This document shows, piece after piece, positions 26,250-34,112 of a DNA stretch of 64,000 bases. The DNA comes from Chitinophagaceae bacterium (lineage in GTDB: Bacteria > Bacteroidota > Bacteroidia > Chitinophagales > Chitinophagaceae), in assembly GCA_017307755.1 (NCBI GenBank), contig JAFKGQ010000011.1:310001-374000 (forward strand), given 5' to 3'. Position 1 is the stretch's first letter, and each line of letters opens with the position of its first letter. The notes under the pieces are model-generated. The model was not told the origin of the DNA, made no database searches, and saw nothing but the letters and a program-made list of their open reading frames with translations. Made by a program: the position numbers and the translations under genes.

Positions 26250-26849
26250 TCAGCAAAGGAATAAGGCGGAAATGACGGCAAGCGAGAGCCCTGTGGCATT
26301 GTGCAGATACTCCTGGATAAACTTTATCGAGTATCCCAATTGATTTTTTACGGTGGATAAGGACAACTGCAATCGTTCGGCTATCTGTTGATGGCTAAGA
26401 CCTTGTTCACGGCTGAGACGATAGATCTCCTGTCTCCGGGCGGGCAATGCATCCACGGCCTGCCGGATGAGCAGGGCCATCTCCTTGCTTTCCAGCACTT
26501 CTACGGCCGAGCTATATTTATGCGCTGCCTGTTTTTCTTCCACCCTGTCCTGCAGACGATGACGGGTGGCCTGTGTTCGCAGCCAGGTGAGACAGATATT
26601 GGCGGCAATACGAAAAAGCCAGGAGGCGGGACGTTCCACCTGGGGTAACTGGTCCCTTTTCATCCAGAGCCGTAAAAACGTTTCCTGCAGCACTTCCCGG
26701 GCCAGTTGCTCGTCCTTGGTAAGCTTGAAAATGAATGGCAGCAATCGGGGTGTATAGAGGTGAAATATCTGCGTATAGGCCGTCTCGTCTCCTTCCGCAA
26801 TTGCTAAGAATAGGGCATTGTCTTCATTATATGCATGTTCGGTCGACAA
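26250..26849 (-). CDS. ECF-type RNA polymerase sigma factor
   Basis: A 199-residue ECF sigma factor of the Bacteroidota FecI-like group. Region 2 runs through YTPRLLPFIFKLTKDEQLAREVLQETFLRLW (about 32-62) and PASWLFRIAANICLTWLR. Region 4 is LPARRQEIYRLSREQGLSHQQIAERLQLSLSTVKNQL, with a helix-turn-helix, and a hydrophobic C-terminal tail follows. It is predicted to direct transcription of the downstream FecR/SusCD genes when released by FecR. A TACATTTG -7 element with a palindrome in its spacer lies upstream (26875-26905), suggesting its own transcription is regulated. Confidence 0.95.
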   Translation of the reverse strand: MSTEHAYNEDNALFLAIAEGDETAYTQIFHLYTPRLLPFIFKLTKDEQLAREVLQETFLRLWMKRDQLPQVERPASWLFRIAANICLTWLRTQATRHRLQDRVEEKQAAHKYSSAVEVLESKEMALLIRQAVDALPARRQEIYRLSREQGLSHQQIAERLQLSLSTVKNQLGYSIKFIQEYLHNATGLSLAVISALFLC

Positions 26850-26874
26850 GAGGGCGTCCTGGTTGGGTAAACCA

Positions 26875-26905
26875 CAAATGTAGTCGAGTTTGAGGAAAGT
26901 TCCTC
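26875..26905 (-). promoter_or_regulatory. ECF sigma gene promoter with palindromic operator candidate
   Basis: On the minus strand TACATTTG (26882-26875) matches TAnnTTTG. A palindrome GAGGAA-AG-TTCCTC occupies 26892-26905, in the spacer and -33 zone, where a bound repressor would block polymerase. No clear TTG -33 is present, which also fits a regulated promoter. Confidence 0.5.
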
Positions 26906-27042
26906 GATCCTATTCAGCCCGTAAACCCGCCGCCAGGAATATCCACCCATCCAGCCGGATATGGTAAGCATAATCCTGCAACCACCCTGGTCCCGAATTA
27001 AAATTTATTTCTGATATTGTATATTATATTTAACATGGCTAT

Positions 27043-27846
27043 ATGAGTTACACCATTATCACAGAAAATGATACATCTAAATGGGAGGACCAAACAGGTT
27101 TTCAATATCATTTCCCAGACCGCTATTTAAAGTTTCTGCAACCAGGCACTAAAGTAATTTACTATAAAGGTCGATTAAAAAATTCAGCGTTTAAAAACCA
27201 TCGTCTCTCGTCCCAGCCACATTATTTCGCAATGGCAACAATAAGAGCTGTAAATCCCGATAAAAAGAGCTCAAAAAAAGACTATTATGCAGCAATAGCC
27301 AATTTCACCTCATTTGACCAACCCGTTCATTTAAAAAAGAAAGATGGGGCTCTTTTTGAAAAAATTCCTGTTAATAGAGAGAGGAATTATTGGCGTGATG
27401 GTGTACGTCAGATTTCAGCGTCCGTCTATAAAGCTATTTTGTCTGCTGCCAACATGGAAATGTTGGACGACTTTCCAGTTCCTTATAATTCAAATGACAA
27501 CCAAGACTGGGAGACAATTGGATGGGAGGGTGGTAAAAAAGTAGTTTATGGCACTCGATATGAAAGAGACGAAGAACTAAGAGAGAAAGCCATCAAAATT
27601 CATGGATTGAATTGTATGGCGTGCGAATTAAATTTTGAAGCTTTTTATGGCCAGTGGGGTAAAGGTTTTATTCATGTTCACCACACAAAACCCATCTCTA
27701 CCTTAGGCGGCAAACAACCAATTAACGCAAGAAAAGATTTAGTTGTCCTATGTCCTAATTGTCATGCCATGGTGCACAGGAAAAAAGGGGAATTACTTAC
27801 AGTAAGTCAATTGAAAAAACTTATCCGCGGGAGAACTTCTCTATAA
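27043..27846 (+). CDS. HNH endonuclease with EVE-like N-terminal region
   Basis: A 267-residue protein. The C-terminal third is an HNH nuclease with two CxxC zinc motifs: CMACELNF, then HVHHTKPIS with the catalytic histidines, then DLVVLCPNCHAMVHRKKG with the Asn/His of the motif. This resembles McrA-type restriction nucleases. The N-terminal half (YHFPDRYLKFLQPGTKVIYYKGR ... HYFAMATIRAV) resembles EVE/PUA-like modules that read modified bases; that is an inference. Base composition is visibly AT-rich compared with the GC-richer flanks, and no methylase is adjacent, so it is probably a recent arrival. It may restrict modified foreign DNA. Confidence 0.85.
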   Translation: MSYTIITENDTSKWEDQTGFQYHFPDRYLKFLQPGTKVIYYKGRLKNSAFKNHRLSSQPHYFAMATIRAVNPDKKSSKKDYYAAIANFTSFDQPVHLKKKDGALFEKIPVNRERNYWRDGVRQISASVYKAILSAANMEMLDDFPVPYNSNDNQDWETIGWEGGKKVVYGTRYERDEELREKAIKIHGLNCMACELNFEAFYGQWGKGFIHVHHTKPISTLGGKQPINARKDLVVLCPNCHAMVHRKKGELLTVSQLKKLIRGRTSL

Positions 27847-27850
27847 CCAT

Positions 27851-28819
27851 TTACACCTCCCGGTTATACTTATTTCTGTAATCCAGCGGCGTCATCCCCG
27901 TAATATCCTTAAACACATCCCTAAAGGTCTGTATATCCGCATATCCCACGTCGTACATGATGTCCTGGACTGTCTGACGCCCGATCTCCAGCTTCTGTTT
28001 AGCAGCCTCCACCCTCACCCGTTGGATATATTCGAATACGCTGTGCCGGGTGGCTTTCTTAAATCTTCTCTCAAAGGTCCTGCGGCTGAGGTGACAGGCG
28101 TCCGCCAGCTGATCGACGGTAAGCCGATCACGATAATTCAGCTCGATCCTTTCCTGACTCTCTCTCACCGCCTCATCCGGATGGTCTTTCAACCCATGAA
28201 AAATGATAAAAGAGGATTGCACTTCCCGGCCCATGTCGATGACAAAATATTTTGCGGCACGGATGGCCATCGCCCTGTCCGTATATTTTTCTACCAGGTG
28301 CAGCAGCAGGTTCCAATAAGCATTGCTCCCGCCGCTGGAATAAAGCCCGTTCTGATCCGTGATCACCCGCTCATCCACCAGTGTCACCGAAGGATAAAAA
28401 TGTCTGAACTCATTTGCATATGCCCAGTGCGTGGTACACAGTCTGCCTTTCAGCAGTCCGGAAAAAGCCAGTAAAAATGCGCCGGTACAGAGACTCGCCA
28501 CCGCGGCGCCATTCCGGTACTGCCCAACGATCCAGCCCACGTACTCCTTATTTAAAAAAGTTGCGCTCATCATGTCGCCCGACAGCGAAGGGATGATGAT
28601 AAGGTCCGAAGGTCCCGCCTCTTCCAAAATCACATCCGGACGCAGGCTGCACCACTCGCCCAACGATACCTCCCCGCTTGTCCCTAGCAGCCGTACTCTG
28701 AACAAAGGCTCTTTCCCGGACGCCCGGAGGAATTCATTGACCATGGTAAAAACATAACCCGCGTCTGCAATGGAAGCCAGGACGGCATTCCTTAGCAAAA
28801 GAATAGAGACAGTGATCAT
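27851..28819 (-). CDS. GlxA-family transcriptional regulator (DJ-1/PfpI plus AraC domains)
   Basis: A 322-residue regulator. Residues 1-190 form a DJ-1/PfpI-like sensor with the elbow motif ASLCTGAFLLA and THWAYANEF. Residues 220-315 are an AraC-type double helix-turn-helix (LTVDQLADACHLSRRTFERRFKKA; VQDIMYDVGYADIQTFRDVFKDITGMTPLDYR). It likely binds DNA in response to a small ligand. It is divergent from the VOC-domain gene with about 105 nt between starts, so that gene is a candidate target. It converges with the HNH gene, the stops being about 5 nt apart. Confidence 0.93.
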   Translation of the reverse strand: MITVSILLLRNAVLASIADAGYVFTMVNEFLRASGKEPLFRVRLLGTSGEVSLGEWCSLRPDVILEEAGPSDLIIIPSLSGDMMSATFLNKEYVGWIVGQYRNGAAVASLCTGAFLLAFSGLLKGRLCTTHWAYANEFRHFYPSVTLVDERVITDQNGLYSSGGSNAYWNLLLHLVEKYTDRAMAIRAAKYFVIDMGREVQSSFIIFHGLKDHPDEAVRESQERIELNYRDRLTVDQLADACHLSRRTFERRFKKATRHSVFEYIQRVRVEAAKQKLEIGRQTVQDIMYDVGYADIQTFRDVFKDITGMTPLDYRNKYNREV

Positions 28820-28924
28820 GGGTTAAAGGTAAAAAAATGTCGCAATCACCATCTTCCAATGTCGTATTTACCCTTCTTCCACCTGGCATTTGCGCAATAT
28901 CTTTATGCTCATAAAACAGTCAGT

Positions 28925-29350
28925 ATGAAAGACATGCAGCCTTATTTACATTTTATGGGTACCGCTGAAGCCGCGATGAAGTTTTACAGAAAGGTCTTTG
29001 GAGGAGAATTCCTCACTTTTACACGCTTTAAGGACATTCCGGGTGGAGAGAAAATGGCTCCGGAGGACCAGGAGAAATTTGTACATATCAATCTGGCTGT
29101 CGGCAAGGGGATAAACATTATGGCTACCGACATGCCCGCCGCCAATGAAAGTATCGTTTTTGGGAACAACTATCACATCTGTATCAACACCGACAGCGAG
29201 GAAGAGACAGACAGGATCTTCAACGAGCTTTCCGAAGGAGGGAAGATAGAGATGCCGGTGAACAAGACTTTCTGGGGCGCTTATTTTGGTATGTGCAGGG
29301 ATAAGTTCGGCGTTCAATGGATGATCCAGAACATACAGGCCGCATCCTGA
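28925..29350 (+). CDS. VOC-superfamily (PhnB-like) protein
   Basis: A 141-residue PhnB/glyoxalase-fold protein, starting QPYLHFMGTAEAAMKFYRKVFGGEF and ending WGAYFGMCRDKFGVQWMIQ, the two paired beta-alpha-beta-beta-beta halves of the VOC fold. The family includes metal-dependent isomerases and dioxygenases as well as non-catalytic binders; metal ligands are not clear here. ATG 28925 is chosen because residues before it lie in the intergenic region shared with the divergent GlxA-type regulator. Confidence 0.9.
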   Translation: MKDMQPYLHFMGTAEAAMKFYRKVFGGEFLTFTRFKDIPGGEKMAPEDQEKFVHINLAVGKGINIMATDMPAANESIVFGNNYHICINTDSEEETDRIFNELSEGGKIEMPVNKTFWGAYFGMCRDKFGVQWMIQNIQAAS

Positions 29351-29493
29351 TCCATCATTGTGCCGTATTGGTTGTGGAAGAAAATCCGCCCCTCTCTGTA
29401 ACCTGTTTCCCGGTGACCTCGTCCCACGAGCGTTTCATTCCAACTTCTCCCCTTTGTAGGAATCGATCGTTTGTAAATAAACACCGGGAAAAC

Positions 29494-30342
29494 ATGAAAA
29501 AAATCCTTTTTATTCTTTTTTTGCCGCTGATGGTCTGCACCGCGACCAGGGCGCAGAACCAGGTGCCGTATGGGAATAACCCAGCCGTCGGGAGATATGC
29601 AGATGTCAATGGGATCAGGTTGTATTATGAGATCTATGGGGAGGGTCATCCTTTGCTGCTGCTGCATGGCAATGGCGGCTCCATCGGGGGCAGGGCTAGT
29701 CAGATCAGCATTTATGCAAAGAAGTACAAGGTCATCGCCGTCGATAGCCGCTGTCACGGCAAGAGCGGTTGCCCCGCCCAGGACCTGACCTATGAGCAAA
29801 TGGCGGCGGATGTGAATGCATTGCTGGAACAGCTGCAGATAGATTCGCTGTATATCTGGGGGCATAGCGATGGGGCGATCATCGGGTTGATCATGGCGTT
29901 TAAATATCCAAAAAAGGTGCAAAAGCTGCTGGCATCGGGCGCCAATATAGTGGCGGATACTACGGCTGTCTTTCCACAACTGATGGAGCTGGTGAGGATG
30001 TACCCGATGATCCCCGATACTTTGCAAAGACGGCGGTTTAAGCTCCTGGCCGAACAGCCTCATATTCCGTTTGATTCGCTGAGGAAGATCAGCGCCCCCG
30101 TGCTGGTGATGGCTGGTGACAGGGATGCCATCAGGGAAGAACATACCGTAAAAATATTTCAGTCCATCCCGAATGCACAACTATGTATCCTTCCGGGAAC
30201 GACCCATTATGTATATGCTGACAGACCGGCCTTATTCAACCAGTTTCTTTTTGACTTCTTTGACAAACCATTTACAAAACCGTCGACGGTGGAAGGAGCA
30301 TTACAACAGGCCCGGCAGATGATGAACAAGTGGCATCAATAG
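29494..30342 (+). CDS. Secreted alpha/beta-hydrolase
   Basis: A 282-residue enzyme with a signal peptide (KKILFILFLPLMVCTATRAQ). The alpha/beta-hydrolase landmarks are present: oxyanion segment LLLLHGNGGS (about 56), nucleophile elbow GHSDGA (Ser near 125), catalytic Asp in MAGDRDAIR and catalytic His in TTHYVYA near the end. Likely an esterase or related periplasmic hydrolase. ATG 29494 follows the VOC stop by 143 nt and gives a clean signal peptide. Its 3' end overlaps the convergent hypothetical gene by 7 nt. Confidence 0.9.
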   Translation: MKKILFILFLPLMVCTATRAQNQVPYGNNPAVGRYADVNGIRLYYEIYGEGHPLLLLHGNGGSIGGRASQISIYAKKYKVIAVDSRCHGKSGCPAQDLTYEQMAADVNALLEQLQIDSLYIWGHSDGAIIGLIMAFKYPKKVQKLLASGANIVADTTAVFPQLMELVRMYPMIPDTLQRRRFKLLAEQPHIPFDSLRKISAPVLVMAGDRDAIREEHTVKIFQSIPNAQLCILPGTTHYVYADRPALFNQFLFDFFDKPFTKPSTVEGALQQARQMMNKWHQ

Positions 30343-31358
30343 TGAAATGTCAATTTGTATTCCCGTGGATATACCACATTAAAAGCGGTGCGCTCGCCTT
30401 CTTTCGGCACTTCATGCACTATGATATACGGACGATCTACCTGTTTTTCGGCAAGCGCCTTTACGATCGTCTCCACTGCCACGGTGGGGGAGATGACCTC
30501 AAAGAACAGGTTGATCGTTCCTGAACCGATGTCGCCGCCGCTAAAAGCCCCATTACCGGACCAATATAGCCGGTCGTCGAGGTACTCCCACATTTCATTC
30601 CTGAAATCCAGGTCTTCCGCGCCGCCCCAGGCGTCATTCGTCTGGAATTGAAGGGTCATCCTTTCCCAACCCGCAGCCTCCTGGTAACCCTCCATCTTTT
30701 TGCCCCGGATAAGCTCGTCATAGGCTACATGGGCTTCTTCTTTGATAAGTGTTTTAAGTTCACTGACCCTGTCGGAACCTCCCAGCATGCCTTCGTTCAC
30801 CACCAGGTGAAAAGTATCACCGGGATAACGGAAAAGCTGCCAGTAAAAAACATCGCCATCCCAGGTCTTGAATAATTTCACCGTAGGGAATTCATTGGGG
30901 GGGACCATTGCAGCCAGCACATCCTGGATACTGCGAAAACATTTCCGGTTGAACACATCTCCCGCCGAAAAACCCGGTTCTTTCCGCAGCTGTATCTCAG
31001 CAGTATAATAGTCTTTCAACGACAGCATATCGGCAATATCGTAAAAGCCATCCTTTGACACAAGGCCCTCGAATGGCAGCCTGGTCACCAGCTCGATCTC
31101 CGGCAGTCCATCTACATAATCCACGTCCATCAATACAGTGTCCAGCATGAAAACTGATTCATCCTTTACGCCATATTCCACCGCGAAAAGATCGCAGGCA
31201 TAAAACCATTCGATGGGAGGCTTATCATTATGTATGCTGCCGGTGAGCACAATGGGATATTTCCTGCCTTGTTCAGCATGTCCGGCCAGCACTATGCCCG
31301 ATAAGAATTGATGGCTGTCGATCTGAATGGATATGCCATCTCCGGGATTATATTTCAT
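30336..31358 (-). CDS. Protein of unknown function downstream of rimM
   Basis: A 340-residue soluble protein with no signal peptide. The start (KYNPGDGISIQID) and beta-rich N-terminal 80 residues loosely resemble immunity proteins of the Imm26 type, but similarity is faint. The middle holds KTWDGDVFYWQLFRYPGD, and the C-terminal part has WGGAEDLDFRNEMWEYLDDR and a final beta-strand pair. The first ATG (31358) lies 10 nt after the rimM stop, so it is probably in the rimM transcript, in the position where trmD stands in many bacteria. No function is assigned. Confidence 0.7.
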   Translation of the reverse strand: MKYNPGDGISIQIDSHQFLSGIVLAGHAEQGRKYPIVLTGSIHNDKPPIEWFYACDLFAVEYGVKDESVFMLDTVLMDVDYVDGLPEIELVTRLPFEGLVSKDGFYDIADMLSLKDYYTAEIQLRKEPGFSAGDVFNRKCFRSIQDVLAAMVPPNEFPTVKLFKTWDGDVFYWQLFRYPGDTFHLVVNEGMLGGSDRVSELKTLIKEEAHVAYDELIRGKKMEGYQEAAGWERMTLQFQTNDAWGGAEDLDFRNEMWEYLDDRLYWSGNGAFSGGDIGSGTINLFFEVISPTVAVETIVKALAEKQVDRPYIIVHEVPKEGERTAFNVVYPREYKLTFHY

Positions 31359-31368
31359 AAGAAAAAGT

Positions 31369-31887
31369 TCATTTGTATACATCCAACAGCCCGTCCGGCA
31401 GCTCAACAAACACTTTGCGCGCCTTCTTATCCACCTTGCGAAGCGTCTCCTCATGGATAGGTATCAGCGCTTCTTTCCCTTCGAGGTCGATCCGGCAGAG
31501 TACCTGGTGCGGCTGTTCGATCACTTCCAGTATCTCCCCCAGATCTTCGGTCCCCTGCCATAGATGAAATCCCACAAATGTGATGGGCGCCGATTTACTC
31601 GCAAATTGCAGGGCCTCCTCTTCCCGCAGCCAGACTTCTTTTTGCACCAGCCGGCGGGCGGCTTCCTTCGTATCGATGCCTTCGATCTTCACAAATACAT
31701 CCTCGTCGCCCTTCCCCCGGACACCCTGGACGAACCAGGGCAGCATCTCCCCCTTCCTTTCTTCCAGAAAGAGCGTTTTAAGCCCCTTTAGCGTCGTCTT
31801 CTTGCCGAGTCGATGCTGTAGCACCAATTCACCCTGCAGCCCAAATACGGCCACCAGTTTCCCAATATTGCGATAGTTATCCCCCAT
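31369..31887 (-). CDS. rimM: 16S rRNA processing protein RimM
   Basis: A 172-residue protein with the RimM N-terminal beta-barrel (YRNIGKLVAVFGLQGELVLQH, EDVFVKIEGIDTKEAARRLVQKEVWL) and C-terminal PRC-barrel (LWQGTEDLGEILEVIEQPHQ, ALIPIHEETLRKVDKKARKV). It helps mature the 30S subunit head, working with S19. It is encoded just after rpsP as in most bacteria, but a strong terminator lies between them, so it is probably expressed by readthrough or from a promoter in the S16 tail. ATG 31887 gives MGDNYRNIGKL. Confidence 0.92.
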   Translation of the reverse strand: MGDNYRNIGKLVAVFGLQGELVLQHRLGKKTTLKGLKTLFLEERKGEMLPWFVQGVRGKGDEDVFVKIEGIDTKEAARRLVQKEVWLREEEALQFASKSAPITFVGFHLWQGTEDLGEILEVIEQPHQVLCRIDLEGKEALIPIHEETLRKVDKKARKVFVELPDGLLDVYK

Positions 31888-31923
31888 ACTTATAAAAATG
31901 GAACACGGCTCCATTGCGCCAAA

Positions 31924-31953
31924 CAAAAAAAAGGAGGCCTTTGCAGGCCTCCT
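31924..31953 (-). terminator. Rho-independent terminator after rpsP
   Basis: A 9-bp stem AGGAGGCCT / AGGCCTCCT with a 4-nt loop, followed in the minus direction by eight consecutive T residues. It separates rpsP from rimM, whose ATG is only 36 nt further. Confidence 0.85.
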
Positions 31954-31998
31954 GAAAAATTACATAGTTGAAACAAAAGCTGAGAACCAACACAGCCA

Positions 31999-32448
31999 TT
32001 AAGCCTGTGCAGGACCTTCAGGCCTTCTTTCCGGCCTTCTCATGGGACCACCAGGACCTCTTCTTGCGCCGGCCTTGGCTTTCCTGTTCTCTTCCTGGCG
32101 TTTCTTCATTTGGGCTTCGTGCTCGGAATGCCATTTCTGGAATTTCTCCATGGCAGCCGCATCATCGAATAACCCTAATTTGACACCACGCAATAAGTGT
32201 TTCAGATAGAGAACACCTTTGTAAGAGAGAATCCTTCTCACTGTATCAGTGGGTTGAGCACCTTTGTGCAACCAGTCGAGCGCCTTCTGGCGATCTAATT
32301 GGACGGAAGCAGGAACAGTGAGGGGATTGTACGTACCGATCTTTTGGATGAATTTTCCATCCCTTGGCGCACGGGCATCGGCTACGACGATGAAATAAAA
32401 TGGTCTTTTCTTAGACCCGTGGCGTTGCAGTCTGATTTTAACTGGCAT
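31999..32448 (-). CDS. rpsP: 30S ribosomal protein S16
   Basis: A 149-residue S16 with the classical start PVKIRLQRHGSKKRPFY and ARAPRDGKFIQKIGTYNP. The conserved core ends near residue 85; the remaining 60 residues are a charged helix and a Pro/Arg/Gly tail (RRGPGGPMRRPERRPE), an extension common in Bacteroidota S16. ATG 32448 is the only start that fits the family. A near-perfect promoter lies 55 nt upstream and a strong terminator follows. Confidence 0.97.
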   Translation of the reverse strand: MPVKIRLQRHGSKKRPFYFIVVADARAPRDGKFIQKIGTYNPLTVPASVQLDRQKALDWLHKGAQPTDTVRRILSYKGVLYLKHLLRGVKLGLFDDAAAMEKFQKWHSEHEAQMKKRQEENRKAKAGARRGPGGPMRRPERRPEGPAQA

Positions 32449-32502
32449 CTTAAATAGAAATTTAAATGCGTGAACAAATAAGGTTACTTTCTTTTTGGAC
32501 CG

Positions 32503-32534
32503 CAAATGTAGCGATCTGCTGCTAATAATTCAAA
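32503..32534 (-). promoter_or_regulatory. rpsP promoter
   Basis: On the minus strand TTTG (32534-32531), a 20-nt spacer and TACATTTG (32510-32503). This is a textbook Bacteroidota primary-sigma promoter. Confidence 0.8.
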
Positions 32535-32669
32535 AATAATACATCGTATTCTTTCCTGCGAATCCTAAGCCGGGAATTTTATGAACGGGGGAAAAAATTA
32601 ACCTTTTGGGTTATTGTGAGGTCACCGCCAAAATGACTGTTTTTCTGTCAGTTACAAGCTATTATACGC

Positions 32670-33995
32670 TTAACGTCTCCCCATGCCCATCCTGCCCATC
32701 CCCATGGGCATCTTGTTCATCATCTTCATCATCTGTTTCATCTGGTCGAACTGTTTGAGAAAGGCATTTATATCGTTGATGTCCTTGCCGCTGCCCTTTG
32801 CCAGCCTTTTACGGCGGCTTTGGTCGATGATGTCCGGGTTGGCCCGTTCGTAAGGGGTCATGGAATTGATGATGGCTTCGATGCCTTTAAATGCGTCGTC
32901 GCTGATGTCGATGTCCTTGACGGCCTTGCCTACACCGGGGATCATACCCAGCAGGTCTTTGATATTACCCATCCGTTTGATCTGCTCCAATTGCTGCTTA
33001 AAATCCTCAAAGTCAAATTGGTTCTTCCGGATCTTTTTCTCCAGCTTTTTAGCTTCGGCCTCGTCGAACTGGGCCTGGGCCTTTTCCACGAGGGTGGTGA
33101 TATCACCCATCCCCAGGATACGCTGGGCCATACGCTCGGGGTAGAATATATCCAGGGTATCCAGCTTTTCCCCGCTGCTAATAAATTTGATAGGCTTATT
33201 GACAGTGTATTTGATGGATATGGCCGCACCGCCACGGGTATCGCCGTCTAGCTTTGTAAGCACGACGCCGGAAAAGTCCAGCCTGTCGTTAAAGGCCTTG
33301 GCAGTATTGACAGCGTCCTGGCCGGTCATGGAATCCACAACAAAAAGTATCTCTCCCGGATTCACGGCAGCCTTGATGGCGGCGACCTCCTTCATCATGG
33401 CCTCATCCACGGCCAGACGGCCGGCCGTATCGATGATGACGACGTTCTTGTTCTTGCTCCGGGCCTCCTTGATGGCGTCCTGTGCGATCTTTACAGCATC
33501 CTTGTTCTCCGGCTCGCTGTAGACATCCACGCCTATCTGGCCGCCCAATACCTTTAGCTGCTCGATAGCGGCCGGACGGTAAATGTCGGCTGCCACCAGC
33601 AAAGGGGAAAGCCCCTTACGGGTCTTCAGGTAATTGGCTAATTTACCACTGAAGGTGGTCTTACCGCTACCCTGCAGGCCGGCGATAAGAACAACAGCGG
33701 GATTGCCTTTTACATTCAGCTCGCTCTCCTGCCCGCCCATAAGGTCAGCCAGCTCGTCCTTTACGATCTTCACCATCAATTGCCCGGGACTCACGGCCGT
33801 CAGCACTTTCTGACCCAGAGCCTTCTCCCGTACTGTATCCGTAAATTCCTTGGCGATCTTATAGTTTACGTCCGCATCTATCAGCGCCCTGCGAATGTCC
33901 TTTACCGTTGCCGCAATGTTCAGCTCCGTGATACGGCCTTCGCCCTTTATCTGTTTAAACGCCGACTCCAGCCGCTCGCTGAGATTTTCAAACAT
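32670..33995 (-). CDS. ffh: Signal recognition particle protein Ffh
   Basis: A 441-residue GTPase that binds signal sequences of nascent membrane proteins with SRP RNA. The N domain (FENLSERLESAFKQIKG) is followed by the G domain with GLQGSGKTTFSGKLA (about 107), DTAGR, TKLDGD and GMGD. The Met-rich M domain has RMGNIKDLLGMIPG and SRRKRLAKGSG, and a tail of Met/Gly repeats closes the protein, as usual. Length is standard. It lies downstream of rpoD with a hairpin terminator between. Confidence 0.97.
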   Translation of the reverse strand: MFENLSERLESAFKQIKGEGRITELNIAATVKDIRRALIDADVNYKIAKEFTDTVREKALGQKVLTAVSPGQLMVKIVKDELADLMGGQESELNVKGNPAVVLIAGLQGSGKTTFSGKLANYLKTRKGLSPLLVAADIYRPAAIEQLKVLGGQIGVDVYSEPENKDAVKIAQDAIKEARSKNKNVVIIDTAGRLAVDEAMMKEVAAIKAAVNPGEILFVVDSMTGQDAVNTAKAFNDRLDFSGVVLTKLDGDTRGGAAISIKYTVNKPIKFISSGEKLDTLDIFYPERMAQRILGMGDITTLVEKAQAQFDEAEAKKLEKKIRKNQFDFEDFKQQLEQIKRMGNIKDLLGMIPGVGKAVKDIDISDDAFKGIEAIINSMTPYERANPDIIDQSRRKRLAKGSGKDINDINAFLKQFDQMKQMMKMMNKMPMGMGRMGMGRR

Positions 33996-34015
33996 GGTAT
34001 TACTTATTTATACAA

Positions 34016-34044
34016 CAAAAAAAGTGAATACCTGGTATTCACTT
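34016..34044 (-). terminator. Terminator downstream of rpoD
   Basis: A 10-bp perfect stem AAGTGAATAC / GTATTCACTT with a CTG loop, followed on the minus strand by a T-run. It lies between rpoD and ffh. A TAATTTTG element (34064-34057) sits just upstream, so ffh transcripts may start before it and carry the hairpin in their leader. Confidence 0.75.
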
Positions 34045-34112
34045 AAAATAGGATGCCAAAATTACGAAAAAATGTCCGTGCAGTGTAAATCTTTATCTCA
34101 AATATTATTCAT

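Noticed and set aside
26250..27042. Insertion sequence or transposon scar around the AT-rich HNH gene
   Set aside because: No terminal inverted repeats, target-site duplication or transposase remnant is visible.
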